This document shows, piece after piece, positions 25,461 through 38,582 of a DNA stretch of 64,000 nucleotides. The stretch comes from Opisthorchis felineus. Its lineage: Eukaryota > Platyhelminthes > Trematoda > Opisthorchiida > Opisthorchiidae. The notes under the pieces were generated by a model. That model did not search any database and had not been told where the DNA came from. It was given only the letters and a program-made list of their open reading frames with translations. Made by a program: the position numbers and the translations under genes. Position 1 is the first letter of the stretch. Each line of letters opens with the position of its first letter. The stretch lies in NCBI GenBank assembly GCA_004794785.1, contig SJOL01005932.1, positions 314,767 through 378,766 on the forward strand, given 5' to 3'.

Positions 25461-26415
25461 CGGATTTCCTGTACAATCTGTCTATTTGTCAAGCAATGAG
25501 GAAACGCCAGACTGCATTCCTGTGCCCATATTATGCTGCTCTATCCTTTGATGCTGATGATATTGGTCGAAAAACGGGACAGGTAACCATATGAATCAAT
25601 GAATATCTACCAAGTAAGTTCCAGAAGAAGAATCGGTGTGCCAGTAACAGCTAGGTGTAAGCCCAATAGGAGGCAAGTCGCAGGTTTTATGCGTATCTAC
25701 AAATAATCCAAAAAATTGCCGAGGTGCCTCAAGTTGAGATTTTTGTCTATCATGGAAGACCTCCAGTCAACGCATCTGGATGGTGTCCCATCTTGTGGAT
25801 TTCAAAATTTTGCTTACACAAGTCCGTTTTTGACAAATATGCCAAGAAGACATCCTTTACTCTTTGTGTTGCTTTGAGTTGTCTTCATTTATTTCGATAT
25901 CATACTTTTAGTGTAACTGTTTCTAGTTCATGAAAGCCTGTTACACTGTGCCATCTCATGAGCGGCTTTCATGTTAGCACAAACTTGATATTGCAGGACT
26001 TCGTTTATGGTGGGTTAAAGTAGCACTTTGTAAACCGAACTACTGGGCAGCCACTAAGATTCTCACGTGAACTTGTGAGTGTGCACAAGGTGCTCAACGG
26101 TCCTGAGCAAGGCGATCCGATTAATTTTAATTCCTTTCGAGAAAATATACCTGAATGCCAAGTGGTCGTGAAAAAAACGTCTCTGAGTGCAGACCAAGCA
26201 GTTACAACAGATAAGACAAAAATTAAAATCGCATTTGCACAGAGCTGTTGAAAAGTTAGCAATCTCAAGCGTCTTCTTGAACGTTCCCAAAGGTTTTCCG
26301 AATTATTGAACAGACAGACACTGCAGAGTTTTTCATACTTTCAATACCAACCTTTTATCAAGCGGCGCTTTGATTCTGACCAGAAAGTATTCGCGTGTTT
26401 CATCAGTAGTGTGCT
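25461..26415. other. Non-coding sequence with one short inverted repeat
   Basis: No gene is supported. A perfect 10-bp inverted repeat, CATGAAAGCC (25929-25938) and GGCTTTCATG (25964-25973), could form a small hairpin with a 25-nt loop. It does not resemble a known RNA. Confidence 0.45.
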
Positions 26416-26530
26416 GGTGTGTCTTCACCAAGAGCTCCACAAAATGCTAGGAAAGATGGACCCAAGCCGTCTGCTATGTGACTATGGTGCTACATTGTGA
26501 TTCATGTGGTCCCAAGATCTCTCCAAGAGT
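26416..26530 (+). repeat. Repeat D, copy 1
   Basis: About 114 bp that recur at 28428-28541 in the same orientation with about 12 differences (89% identity by eye). The shared core includes AAATGCTAGGAAAGATG and GCTATGTGACTATGGTG. There is no reading frame, hairpin or tRNA-like box. The family is unknown. Confidence 0.65.
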
Positions 26531-28427
26531 AGTGTGCACAGTTTCGGGTGAATCAATGGCCACACCACGGTAGAAAATCCTATTGGCTGCACAGTAGTGT
26601 TACGAATAGCTGCAGCTTTTCGTTCCTTTCTTTAACCGCTCACATTTTGTGCCATGATGTTCGGGACGTCGTATTAGCACTAAAGCTAATCATATAATTT
26701 TTCAGTTTGAAGTTTTACTCCTGGGAAGAAAAAAAACTTACAGACATTTGATTAAGGTGCTTAAGTATGATAGGACCTCGTCACAACATGCAACACTGTG
26801 GGAAGCTGTATTTTGTGCATTTACTGGAAAGCAATTGTGAGCGACGGTTCAATCAATAAAAAGTCCACCGAAGTGCTAAGATTCTCCTAGTTAGGTAACG
26901 TTTTCTGCAACCTGTGCATCAAGAACGTGTGGAATGGAAGAACGCGGCGACAGTAGTAGGCAGTCTACATCCACTGAGGCATCATTTTGGTTCCTAATAA
27001 AGTTGCTGGAAACCAAATTCTCACCTTCCACACGAGTTCCAATATCAACTGAACGAAAAAACAACGCGCATTTATACGGTTAGTGAGCCTTTGCGTAAAA
27101 CAACGATATTACCAGGTGAAACTCGTAATATGAGAACTTCAGGATATTTGGTAAGGCAGAACAAGACCAATGATCTGAAACATGTGTACTTCGTTTGTCG
27201 TTGTATAGAGGGTTGATAAGTCAGGTTGTCGTTGTTGGTTAAATTGTCTCAGATTGGCATTTTGTCTCATCAGCAGGAATGACAGTGCGGAACCTCTCAG
27301 TTCGGAGGTGTTTTTTGGTGTTGATTCTAACCTGGTCTGGGTTATGATTGTGTTTATGCACGTTCCGATAGCAAGAGATAGCCTCCAAATATTGGTGTTT
27401 GTTAAAACAATCGGTTCTATTTGTGGTTCCGGCAGGTTGAATTCTTCACTCCTGACATGCACATAGCCTTCCGCGTCAACATCTCTGTGTGATCCAAGCT
27501 GAGTTCACATATAGAAATCAAAGGTAACAGACTGCCTTTATTACGGGGTTGTTGGAATGTGAATCCTATTGGTTAAATTAATCAGTGAGGAAAAATCTAG
27601 AAGCACCGTATGGTTATCTTATCTGTACTGAGCAAAGTTAAGGGTGTGCATCTCACAACTCTTCAAGAAGGCCCGAATCTGGTGCATCTCGGGCACTGAG
27701 TGAAGACCTAAGATTTTGGAATGGTGTCCGTTTATGGACACTTCTGGAAGAGTTCATATTCAATGGCACTTGGTAAGTGGATTGCAGGCTATCCGATAAA
27801 CAAAACCGGTACTCCGTTTCCGAGGTGCCAAAATGCCATGAGATAACAATCCTCTTGCCGTTACCTATAACATTTCTCGGAAGATGTAAACCACCATGCC
27901 GCTTACTAGATCGCCCAGGTCATCTTAAGAAAGCGCAACTATGATGACAGATTTGACTCATTGATCATTATCTGCTGCTCAGTTGTAGCAGGTGGGCAGG
28001 CGAATAAGTATCTTGTGAATCGCTCAATGTTGGCTCGCGTGGTTTGGGCGTAGTAACCCAAATCGTTTTGTTCAGAAGAGCCCAAAAATAGATCGCAGAA
28101 AGCTACACAGTTAGCTTAAACTATAGAACTTAACCTCAGCGTATTTTCCAAAGCAAGCTGGTACTGCTGTGCTTAACAAGTATGTGCTGAAGTCCAAAGA
28201 AACGTTTTAGCGTTTAAGTTTTAGCAAATATTTCTGGGTCTGTAGAAAGTATTAAGTCGTTGAGTACTTTGAAAATCGCTAAATAAATTATTTGGAATTA
28301 CTGATTTCAAACGCCTATTGGCTCAGAAGTGTCCCCAACGGAGTGCCCTCAAAATTATGCAACTACCAGAGAATCGACAAGGAATTATTTAAATCCCTGA
28401 TAAGATACTGAAACAAATCCTCAATGT
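26531..28427. other. Non-coding sequence between the two repeat D copies
   Basis: No gene is supported. A 107-codon minus-strand frame (27139-27462) and a 70-codon plus frame overlap each other and neither carries a motif. Confidence 0.5.
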
Positions 28428-28541
28428 TTGGTGTTTTCACCAAGATCCCCATAAAATGCTAGGAAAGATGAACCCAAGCCGTCTGCTATGTGACTATGGT
28501 GCCGCTATGTGATTCATATGGTTCCAAGATCTCCCCAAGAG
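28428..28541 (+). repeat. Repeat D, copy 2
   Basis: Direct-orientation partner of 26416-26530, 2012 bp downstream of it. Only this block was seen to match; the sequence outside the two blocks is unrelated by eye. That argues for two insertions or a very old duplication whose flanks have diverged. Confidence 0.65.
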
Positions 28542-29021
28542 TTTGGACTTTGAAAAAGTTCCGTCCCGGTTGCCCACCAAAGCATGCACCAGGCAAGCTA
28601 TTTGTACAGATGGCAGGTGGGGTTCACATTAGTATACTGTTGCAGTTCTGGCACATATGAGTCTCAAACTGCGCAGGTTGATGGTGCACCTGTTAAATGA
28701 AACCTGCCGAAATCTGATACTTTTAGCGCTGATTCGTGAGCCTGCTAATTCTCACTATACTGCATTTTAAATGAACATGCTTCAACACAACATGCTTCAG
28801 AAATGGAACAATGTATAGGTCTTAGGTGACTGCCGCTACGAAAATGTGATGTCGTCTGTCTCCCCCTAGACTACTAGAACTGTTGAAGCGATCCAAGACC
28901 AGTGTGCTCATTTGGGATAAATATTATTGCGGTGGCTATACACAAAAGAGCAAACAAAACGGACAAATTTTGAACAATAGTTATTTTTGAATTAATAACT
29001 AATCACTGGTCGATATACAAG
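28542..29021. other. Non-coding sequence, nothing recognised
   Basis: No open frame with a motif, no repeat and no RNA gene were seen. Confidence 0.5.
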
Positions 29022-29066
29022 ATATTATTATTATTATCGTTATAATAATAATAATTATTATTATAT
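29022..29066. repeat. Palindromic ATT/AAT trinucleotide microsatellite
   Basis: An ATT repeat (29022-29037) is followed after CGT by an AAT repeat and again by ATT units. The first two blocks are complementary, so the microsatellite can fold into a hairpin. The translated isoleucine run in this region is only a consequence of the repeat. Confidence 0.9.
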
Positions 29067-32000
29067 AAAACACCGATGGAGGCATTATAATTGCTAGCAA
29101 CTTTGTCGTGTAATACAACTTCTTACAGATTTTGGTCTCGCCATTTCCAATAGTTCCTGCACACAAGATGGGAGAGAAATTTGCATCGTAAGTTATAGAT
29201 ATATTGTAAAGTGCACCCAAAACTGGGTGTAAGTTAGAAGGGTTACTTTGCCTACGTGAACTGTCCTACTGAGCTTCATAAAACTGCCAGTTGTAGGGAC
29301 AACCAGCGTGTCATAAGATGCATGTCACACTTTTGTTCACCCCACATAAGGTACGATAGATTTTTTGTGTTGAAGGTAATTCCATTTGTGATGAGTGTCC
29401 AATCTTTTCCGTACCGTTTATATTGGTGGGGATAGTAACTAAGAAATCTGGCGGTTTTTAATTATAAAACTTTACTTAACTGGTCATTGTAAAGTTTACC
29501 TAAAAGCAGTAATTGTCGAGCTGGTTTAATACGTCGTCTACCAAAATTTCCACGGGGTTATTCGGGAAATAATTTTCGACTTTGGCTAGGTTTTCTCTCA
29601 GTGCAAAAAGAACAGGTGGTCATTGTTTGATGGCCTGACTCAGTGTTTGAGCTGACCGGAAGCCTGACATTTCAACATTTAAAGTTAACAGTCCTTTTCT
29701 CATCCAACGAACGTGTATCATTGCCCACTTGATGCTTTTTTGCCAGACCGTGTGCATTCGGACGTCGCAAGTACACGCATAACAACTAGACATTCTGGGA
29801 CACGATTAAATGAGCACTTACGTGAGGAGAAAAATTCTATTACGCCAATACTAGACGGTTTAGACAAAGCAGTAAACCGACGAACGCTAGAACAACCATC
29901 CATGTCATTTATCCTTCAATTATTAATGTTCACTAGACACTGTCGAGGCAGCTGGCCTGCATTCTCGCAACCGTCTTCAGGTGTACAAAGGCAGCCGTTT
30001 AGAAGCCTAAGGTTAGCAAGGTAAAACGGCTCACATTTGCTGTTAGTTTGTGCTGACAGTTTACGAGACAGCAGTTGAGATCCACAAACGACTGATAATT
30101 GCGTGAATTCCCTTTATGCAGATCCAATTTCCTCAAGTACTCGACTATGTCATCTTCTTCACTCCCATATTCTACACCAGCTTACAACAGTAAGTAAGGT
30201 AAAACGGCTGAAATGCCTCTGCAAAAGATATCTTAGATTTTGATTGCGGTTGTTTGCCTTCCTATTTTGAGGGGAGCATCCTCTGTTCTGATGATTCTTT
30301 GGGTATCTGATTGAACAACTCCACACTACTTAGAATGAAAACAACCCGTATTTCTTCCACAGATGGCTTGCATCGACGAATTCAAGTTGCAGCTAAATTA
30401 AAGATCGTAGTCTCCCAAACGCTGGCTTCAACGCGGCTGTCATGTTACCGGTTTCGTCATTCGCTTCAAGTCACATTAGTCAGCTTCAGCAAATTTTTAA
30501 TAGAGTACTAAATAGAAAGAAAGTAAGAGATATGAAATAAAGAATTCAGAGCAGTCACCCAAAATAGCGATCAGAATCCAATCACGCGTTACTCAACACC
30601 ATGGAACAAGCCTAACTTTTGTGAGACTCAAACATCAGTCCAGTTAATTATTAGTCCGGAGAGGGAAGGGTGAGCTGAGTATGTTTTGCAAAGGAAACTG
30701 TCCTAATTTGGGTTGGGATAACCAACATGAAAAACATAATCTAGGAATATTTGAACATTAACGCCGAAGTAATTTGCGCTTATTAGATATGCAAGATATG
30801 CAACACAAGTCAACGTAAAATCCATTCAAATGGACCAAAATTTAAGTTCTACGGCTACATTTCAAAGAAATGTCGACAATCGTTAAGATCCGTAACTAAG
30901 TCACTAAGAGAGAGGTTTTCAGGGACGCTCACAAATTTCTAAAATTGCTGGTTTTGGCGCATAATTTGAACGCTTTGTCGCGTTTGGTGATACCTAACTG
31001 ATGCAAACAGTCTACGCTGCGAACAGACAACCCAAATGTCAACTGTGTGGGAAAAAACGAAAACCAACGGCCGAAATCTTAGTCCAAGTAACGCTTCCAA
31101 GGCTAGCTCAAAACCCAGAAATATTTTTTATCATTTATACTACCGGTAAACTAAAAAGCTCCATACCATATATGCTTTATTATGGGTGAGTGGGTCATAT
31201 GTACCCAAGTCAATTGCTTGGCCAGGCATTTAGTCTCGAGCTGCAGACTGATGTGTCACTAAGCCTGAAAAATAAATCCCATGAATAGACTATTACCACT
31301 GGTGGAAAAGCTGCTTCAGAGAAAGTTTTCCCAGCCCACACAGTATAAAGTGTTCTTTAACGTAATTACACTCTGAGGAGACAAACCTGAGAGATTTACG
31401 GTTTCAAGGATACTTTATTTTCTTCTGCCAGTAAAAACATCACAAAGCGCTTTGACTCTTTTATTGATCTGTGTAATATATGTGTATACATATCCATATA
31501 TGCTATGTACTAAATGTAAATGTACTATGTAATAATATGTACTATTAGTTAGGAGCCGTTGGAAGATTAGTCTTATGAGTGAACTGTTCCAGGTTGTAAT
31601 CGACCTCGTTTGATGAATATTCCAGCCAGAGGTATTCACGGAGTCTAATAGTTAAAATGTTTTTCTAATGGCAATACGGACAGGTATATGGAAACTAGAA
31701 CGTATTTTTAAGTATTTGGGGAAATATGGCTCGACAACTTCCCCATATTGATAGTGTTGGGTGGCGGATTTTGTTTCACCAAGAATATTAATAAACTGAG
31801 AGTGTAGACATTTTTCTGGCGCCAAAATAACCTATGACATACTAAAAATCTAGGGCTGAGGACCCGTGCATTATGTGCGAAGCAGAAGTTAGGCTCCGCC
31901 TCTTCCGCTCACACTGACCCCTGGTGTTAAAAATGTGCTACGCACTTTTTGGCTTACTTTGTGGGAAATGTCAACGCCCAATTATAAAGCATGTAAAATG

Positions 32001-32685
32001 TTGCAGCATATTCAGAGATGTGAACTAATCAGTGTCGATCCGGATGTTGATAGCTAACAGATCCAAAATCTAGATTAGTGGAACTATCACGCAGCACTGA
32101 GCCGAGCTGACAAATCTAGTTGTCAGAGGTATTTTGAGTTACGTATAATATCGGAAGTGATATAGGTGGGGATGGGAAGCAACTGTAGCACAAAGCAGAG
32201 TAACCATGCCACGGAAAGCGACATTATTAGAACATCTGGTCATTAAAAAAATTGTGTTCACAAACGCAATCATATCAATAACGGTTTTATCTGAAATAGC
32301 AAGATTATTAGAGCTCAACGTTTGTCAGTAACACGTGTATAGGAGTTTTCAGGGTGTTTCAGTCCTACAATACCTGTAAAATTTTCCGCATGTTCTTGTA
32401 CTTTGTCCCGCTTGTTAAGTGGTGAATTTTACGTAGCTTAATGATATCGGCCTTTTTTCATTCACCGAAGTTATTCGGGGTCATAACAAGCAGAGAAAGG
32501 AGGAATTAGATTACCTGTAACATACTCATTCATGTTCGTGAAATAGTTAAACCTTGAAAACTTAGATGGCCAGGCTTGTTATTCGGACGGCCTGAGAAAA
32601 AGAACTATTTCGAAGTAAGATGGAATGTTTGTGCATAGTTTAGTATACAATTGCTTGGCCAGACTCCACGGTAAAAACATAAATG
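29067..32685. other. Non-coding sequence, nothing recognised
   Basis: The longest frame is 103 codons (29713-30024, plus) in a locally GC-richer patch. It has no domain I recognise and no defensible splice context. AT-rich low-complexity DNA with TATACATA-like units occurs near 31480-31540. Confidence 0.5.
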
Positions 32686-32768
32686 GAAACAACACCAACG
32701 AGAGATTCAGCTGGGTTCCAGGTGAGTCTCTCGCAAAATCAAATTGTTTTGCAAATGAGTGTATTTCT
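32686..32768 (+). repeat. Family A interspersed repeat, hairpin and tail
   Basis: This matches 2560-2640 closely, including the perfect CGAGAGA (32699-32705) and TCTCTCG (32727-32733) arms, the CCAGGTGAGT loop motif and the GCAAATGAGTGTATTTC tail. The left GGCGGCCT block is missing, so this copy is 5' truncated or begins later. Confidence 0.65.
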
Positions 32769-35700
32769 TGATAAATGCCTATTATTATAGTGGAACAATC
32801 GATTGTGCTCACCGCTCTGGTTTAATCCATATGACACAGTTATGATTGTTGATCTAAAACCGTCCATTTTCAGACATACATCTCACGAACAAGTTTTTCC
32901 AGAACATTTTTATTCATAGGATACCTTTTATCACGTAGAGTAATCGCTCCGTTAACAGAAGAACTAGAACACTGTAAAATATAGGGGAAAATACGTTAAA
33001 GCGCTGCACACTACTGATGAGGATTTTGGGAATCTGGTTGCGTTTAATTCTGAGCACCGTTGGCAGTGGCATTTATTAATCAGACGCACAGTCCGCAGGT
33101 TTACCTGGTTTTAAAATGCCACATTAAATTAGGTTATCTATACGGTGACCAATACACCCATGCATCCTGCCACCCTCGAAATTTACAACTAAGAACAAAT
33201 TCGGTACAGGCGGATTAAAGTGCTTTACTCACTTTAGTTGGAAAAAATATTATCAAAGAAACATTGTGAAATCTCCGTGATGAGGTGTCCCAACACAACC
33301 GAGAATGATTGCTGTGTGCATATGCTACGGTAATTTTGTCAAACCTTACAGGGGAAATTCGAGTATTACGAGGGTTGTAGTATGAATTTTGAAACGCTTA
33401 CATTTACTCAAGTTGTAATTTTTGGTGCATTTGATTGTCCCTTATGAGCTCTAATTGCACTCCGAGAAAATACACCACCTAAAGAATTGCGGACAATGTA
33501 AACTTTCGTTTTTCGTCAATTGCGGCCTTAAGTAGCTTGACTGATGAGAATTTGTCGAGATACGACCCTACCGAATATGTGACCAATCAGTCCAGCACTC
33601 AGTTTAGCAGGATGCCTTTTTAGAATACCCAGTACCTGACTATTTTTGGACAAATGAAATGTATCAATATTAAACGATTTTGCAGCAGAATTTCAGTGTT
33701 TCTGTCAATATTGAAAAAGCTAATGCACAAGAATTTGTAGAACAAGTGTCTGATAAATCCGAATCGAATGATAAATAAAAAAACTGGCAAAGATTCTATT
33801 CCAGTGATCAATAATAAAATACGCAGAGCACTCACCGGCTTTCAACGGTCTCCCTAGGTAATAACAGACGATAAATTACCAACCAGACTGTGGACACGAA
33901 ACATATGTGGATACAATTAATTTTTTAAAGAAACAAATGCCTTTTAAGGATTCTGAATTGTATTTGAATGGCTCTAGTAGGGTAGTTGCCATTGGAACAT
34001 GACCATAGAGCAAATTGCTTGGTTCGCAGAAAAATCTACGCACGATTATCAAAACGTGTCAGATTAAGCTGCGGCAGAAGTTGTGTGTCCCTTTTTGGAA
34101 TCTGGTTTGTCCTGGACAGCAATATATCAAGAGAATAAATGTGTTCACTTTCATTTCTCGTAACGTTTTCATTCTCGCAAAATATACCGCGGCTTCCGAA
34201 GCTTGCAGAAATTTTCCTTGTTTTATGCAGGTGCACAAAAAATCGAGTGAGATTTATTGGCCCTCGGAGACCACAAAAACTATTACATGTTACGTGTTTT
34301 AAAGCGTCGCAAAAACCCAGACAAGTGGGAACGCATTCAGTTTGTTCTGAGAGGAGCTGCTCTGTCTAACCCATCGCATTATTCTATCTGTTTTTGCCTT
34401 GGTGATTAACCTGATTGTTCTAGCATATTTTTCATTTCACAGGTAGCTCACTTAAAAACTACCAAATTTTAGTGCGGAACACAATCAGAAACGTGGATAC
34501 AAGCAAAACCCTAATCAGAGACACCAAATTGACTTTGACGTGGGGCTCGACTGATTCCAGCTGAAATTCTCGTTTATCGAGAATGGTCCGTTTTAACTAA
34601 ATGTGCTTCACCAGGACGCCTCATGTTTCAGTTTGTCCAGAATTAAACATACCGTGAAACGATGTCGTTCACAGAGCCTTTGAACTCCTGCCAAGTGATG
34701 CCCAGCAACACTGCAATTCGTGTAGCGGATGTCGTATCCAAAGTTCCTCGAGCGACAATTAGCAATTGGCGGGTATAGACCTTAATTTTTTTCGCTCATA
34801 GATTATTTAGTGATAGAAATAATATCTAGGCTTTCGAGTTGTATCACTAAATGTGCAGCCCTCGTACGGCTAGCCGAAATTGGTAGTGTAATCCAAATAA
34901 TTTTGAAAGAACCTATTTGTAATTGCTTTTGGAAGATAGGCTTGGCACGAGGTTTCTGAAAACTTATTTATACTGCTTACCTTTTTGGAAAAATCTCCGG
35001 AAAAAGGACGGTTCTTCAAAGACAAATTTAGGATTTATCAAGTGAGCAACAGGTGATCATTTTTCGTGTGATATCACTTTATTTAATAACTCTGTGAATA
35101 CTGTCAATTGAAATATATGCCATAAAAATTGGGTTAGGACGGTGTTGAAAACTCGGAACATTTTCAGGATAAGAAAGACACTTGGTACGTATGGTTACAC
35201 ACAAGACAACTTGGTCATTAAAGGCCATTACTATATTTTATGTTACATCAATTTCGCCATCAGTTGGATATTAATCAAAACCGTCTTTTGAAGTCACATT
35301 GATCAAAATGAGCCACTTTTTAGCATGAAACTAAGATTCAGTCTAAATTTTCATGCAAATTTTTTTATCAACTCTCCTCTGATGAAGTATTACATGGAGA
35401 ACAAACCTGCGTGCCCTGCATGTGCGACAACCAAAGCAACCTGATACCGTGGCGAGGGAAAAGCTCGCTTGCCTTATTTTGGGAGAGTTTTTAATGAGCT
35501 ACTGGTACCAGACGAAAAAAACCTCATAATCGTTTCTCTTTGTAAACGGCATTGTCCTAAAAAAGTCATGGTTTTGATTACCTCTAAAACCAATTGCAGT
35601 GAAAGCACTGTCATCTCAAACGATCTCAGCCTCTTCTCCTTAATACCATCTAAGATGAGATGATTCATATGTCATTGAGATGCAATAAAAACCAATACAC

Positions 35701-36765
35701 ATTTGGTAGTTAAAAGTTAAAAATAATTACTGAGCAACAGTAATTACGGACTTACTGGGTTCCACAAATGTCAAGCATACTGAAACGTGTTGTTGAAACG
35801 TTTTCGTGCAATATATCACAAGTTCAAACGTCAGATTTCATTGAGCTTTCCGTCAGGGTTTTTGAATCTACATGCTTATTTACAGATCGTATCGCATCAG
35901 AGGAAAGTAGGCGAAAACCGAAACTTCTAATACACTACACACTGACTAAAAGTGAATCTAATTTGTACTCTCCCACTAATTAGCTCATTCAATTTCGGTG
36001 CACTCTCCTTGAACTTTGTAGGATTTTGAAGAATGTTTTTCTTCCACATATCTACTGTAGAAGGTGTAGAGTGCCTGTTACAGAGAGAAAGAGATTCTTT
36101 TTTAAAATAAGGAAGGTTTTTTCGCGAAAATTCTGCTACGTTACAATCTGTGCTTTATCTCCAGGTGTAGGAAAATTGGACGAATTATCGATAGATCGAC
36201 CAACTAACTACTCTGATATCTTAAAATTCATCTGAACATAGAAGCATGTGGGGATATATTTGAATCCCCAGGAAGGGCAGAATGTTTTTCGGACCCAAAC
36301 GTAGTATCCCTAGTTGTAAGTAAGTTTCGTTTGAGCAGTTTAATAGTATACTTCATAACCGCGTAAGGGACCCTGGAATATTTCCGAAGTACACTTTTTA
36401 AATTAGGTTAACTACATGGAAATTTTACATGCTATTTATGTCCGAGACCAGAATAAGCCAATTAAAACGTTCCATGCATTCATAGCCTTTGGCAAGATCC
36501 CACGAAAGAAGAACCGAGAACACCTTGTCAACCATGTGTTACTGATAAGCTTGAGAGGTCTGAATGAAACACATCCTGAATATCTTATTGTCTGTGGGAT
36601 GCAGTAGGCAGAATCATGTCCGGAGAAATTTAGGCGAAACGTTTTTCACAGTGAGGTCAATAGACAATGCATATCTGGTCCCCGAAAAAAACCAAAGCTT
36701 AAAGCAGACTCACTAATAAGCTAGTTGGTGGACGAGTTATCACATCAAATTGGTCCGCTGGCCAC
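32769..36765. other. Non-coding sequence; one weak exon-like patch
   Basis: No gene is supported. A GC-richer patch at 34663-34776 is open for 37 codons from an ATG to a TAG, and its C-terminal part (VADVVSKVPRATISNW) has the look of a helix-turn-helix. The frame is too short to call. The rest is AT-rich and featureless. Confidence 0.45.
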
Positions 36766-38581
36766 TAGAACATCCAAACACGAGCACTTATAAACTTTTC
36801 GGAGTTTTAGCAGCCACGATTTTAGATTGTAACAACAGGGCCTGTGAATAGGTTGAGCGATTAACAGAGGAAACAACGAAGTCTTGATTGTTCTAACAGT
36901 GGCACATTTTAGTAAATGGAAAATGACAAGAGCACATTCTGAAGGAAAATTGGAAGCGTGTATATGCACATTTTGAGGAAGCCGATGAAAAATACATTAA
37001 CCTTCTTAGTTCATGCTTGTTGGATATTTTCCAAACAAGGACGCGAACGTTAACGATGCCCAGATGCCCAGACGATCACGAAACCTGTACAAAGCTTGAA
37101 GTCAACTTGGGGTAGCAGGTGACCTGACACACCAAGTTGGATGAAAGTTAAGTAAAACATCATAGTTGACCACCAAACTTATCTGGCATTTACTGGACAG
37201 TTGAATAGGTGCATATCAATGAGTTTGAATCTGCGACAGTTAGTAAGAGTTCGTTGGGTCCGCATGAAAGTGGGCAAACACACTTGCTTGAGCTGAAAGC
37301 GTGTAGCGATGTATGAAAGCCAACTGGACCGTATATCAACAAAATACCTTGAGGTATAGAGCTGCCTAGGAATGTATTCGAAAATATTATGCTCAATTTC
37401 TCGGCCATTTTCTTTTTTAGCTCTGAATCAGCGGTAAAGTTGATTGAATTTGGATAAAATCATATTAGTTTATTAGTTTTATAGGGAAAATGTTCGCCCG
37501 ATGGTTGTGATCAATATAAACCCTACCTTTGTGCCGGTGTGATAAACCTAACGATCAGTCTGTGTCTTTGCACTGAAATTTCCTATCCTACCAGAAGCTC
37601 GAAACACTCATTGGGAAATGTTCGCTCGTACCAGCCCCGGGAGACAAATTTTGGAAATTCCACTAAGATTAAGTTGGTAATCTTTCTATTTCCTATGTGT
37701 TGTCGCATCCTCTAACACGATAGAGTCAGGTACACTGATTGTGTTTGTGAAGGCCCAAAAATAAGCGCAACCGACATGGTTCTAATTTGAAAGGACTTTC
37801 TGAAATGAATTGGATATTACCCAAAATGACTAGGTCTAAGACATTCAGCCTGTTACCCGCGATCATTGATTTTTTTCTCATTCAACAAGGAGATTTATCC
37901 GATTTTTTATAAATCACAGACCAAATTCTCCGAAGGGTAGGAAATGCGAATATTTCCAACTGGTGAATACCAGTTTTTTATGTGGTTTTCCGCAAGCCTT
38001 ATATAACATTTACCTTTGTGTGTCAGAGATCATCTTTGGTTGTTCAAAGTTACTTGCAAATTCTGGACAGGTTCTAGTCCACCATGAGTCCACCAGGGCC
38101 AGAATATCATACACAGGTGTCTCAAGAAATTTCTGCCCAATATGGACGGAACTAATACACATTTCTGTGTATTTTTTTGTTATTTCTCGGGCCATGTTCA
38201 CAGTTCTTTGCACAAGCGAATATTTATACAAAAGTAGACTGATATTACCACCGGCGAATCACTATTTCTCTCAACTTAGACGAAGAGCTGGGTGCCGTTT
38301 AATGATATCATTGGGTTTTTGAAAACGAGGCATCAGGCAAAAATCCGGGGCTTATCGCACACAGTGGAAGTTAGTTGTGCAATAATTTGACTACGGTCCT
38401 TTTTGGTTGACCGACCGGCTAGTCTCAAAATCCTTTACCAAGAAACTTTCGGGAGCGCAAAAACCATTTGTGTAACATGATGAATTCTGGCGAACCCTGT
38501 GTTCAAGACAGACTATTACATCCTATGATATTCACTGCTCAGGATGGGTGACAAAATCATTTTTTCCAACTAAGTGAGACC
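36766..38581. repeat. Tandem duplication, unit 1 (1816 bp)
   Basis: The unit runs from TAGAACATCCAAACACGAG to TAAGTGAGACC and is followed, after one N at 38582, by a second copy in the same orientation. By eye the left part (36766-37828) differs from unit 2 by about 4-5%, the right end (38273-38581) by about 7-8%, and the tract between, about 37829-38272, shows no difference. No coding content is supported: the 119-codon plus frame at 37963-38322 is preserved in both units but lies mostly in the identical tract, so its conservation says nothing about coding. Unit 1 starts abruptly in unrelated sequence. Confidence 0.9.
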
Positions 38582-38582
38582 N
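38582..38582. other. Single ambiguous base at the duplication junction
   Basis: This is the only N in the window. It falls exactly between the last base of unit 1 and the first base of unit 2, as expected for a join made during assembly or gap closing, or for a consensus that could not resolve two similar copies. Confidence 0.95.

Noticed and set aside
27139..27462. 107-codon minus-strand frame
   Set aside because: No domain, signal or splice context; length within chance expectation.
29713..30024. 103-codon plus-strand frame in a GC-richer patch
   Set aside because: No recognisable domain, and the minus strand is open over most of the same interval.
33019..33040. CTACTGATGAGG motif as another hammerhead
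   Set aside because: Only the first box is present; no stem II and no GAAA at the right distance.
37963..38322. 119-codon frame conserved in both duplication units as evidence of a gene
   Set aside because: It lies mostly within the tract that is identical between the units, so conservation reflects copying or assembly and not coding selection.
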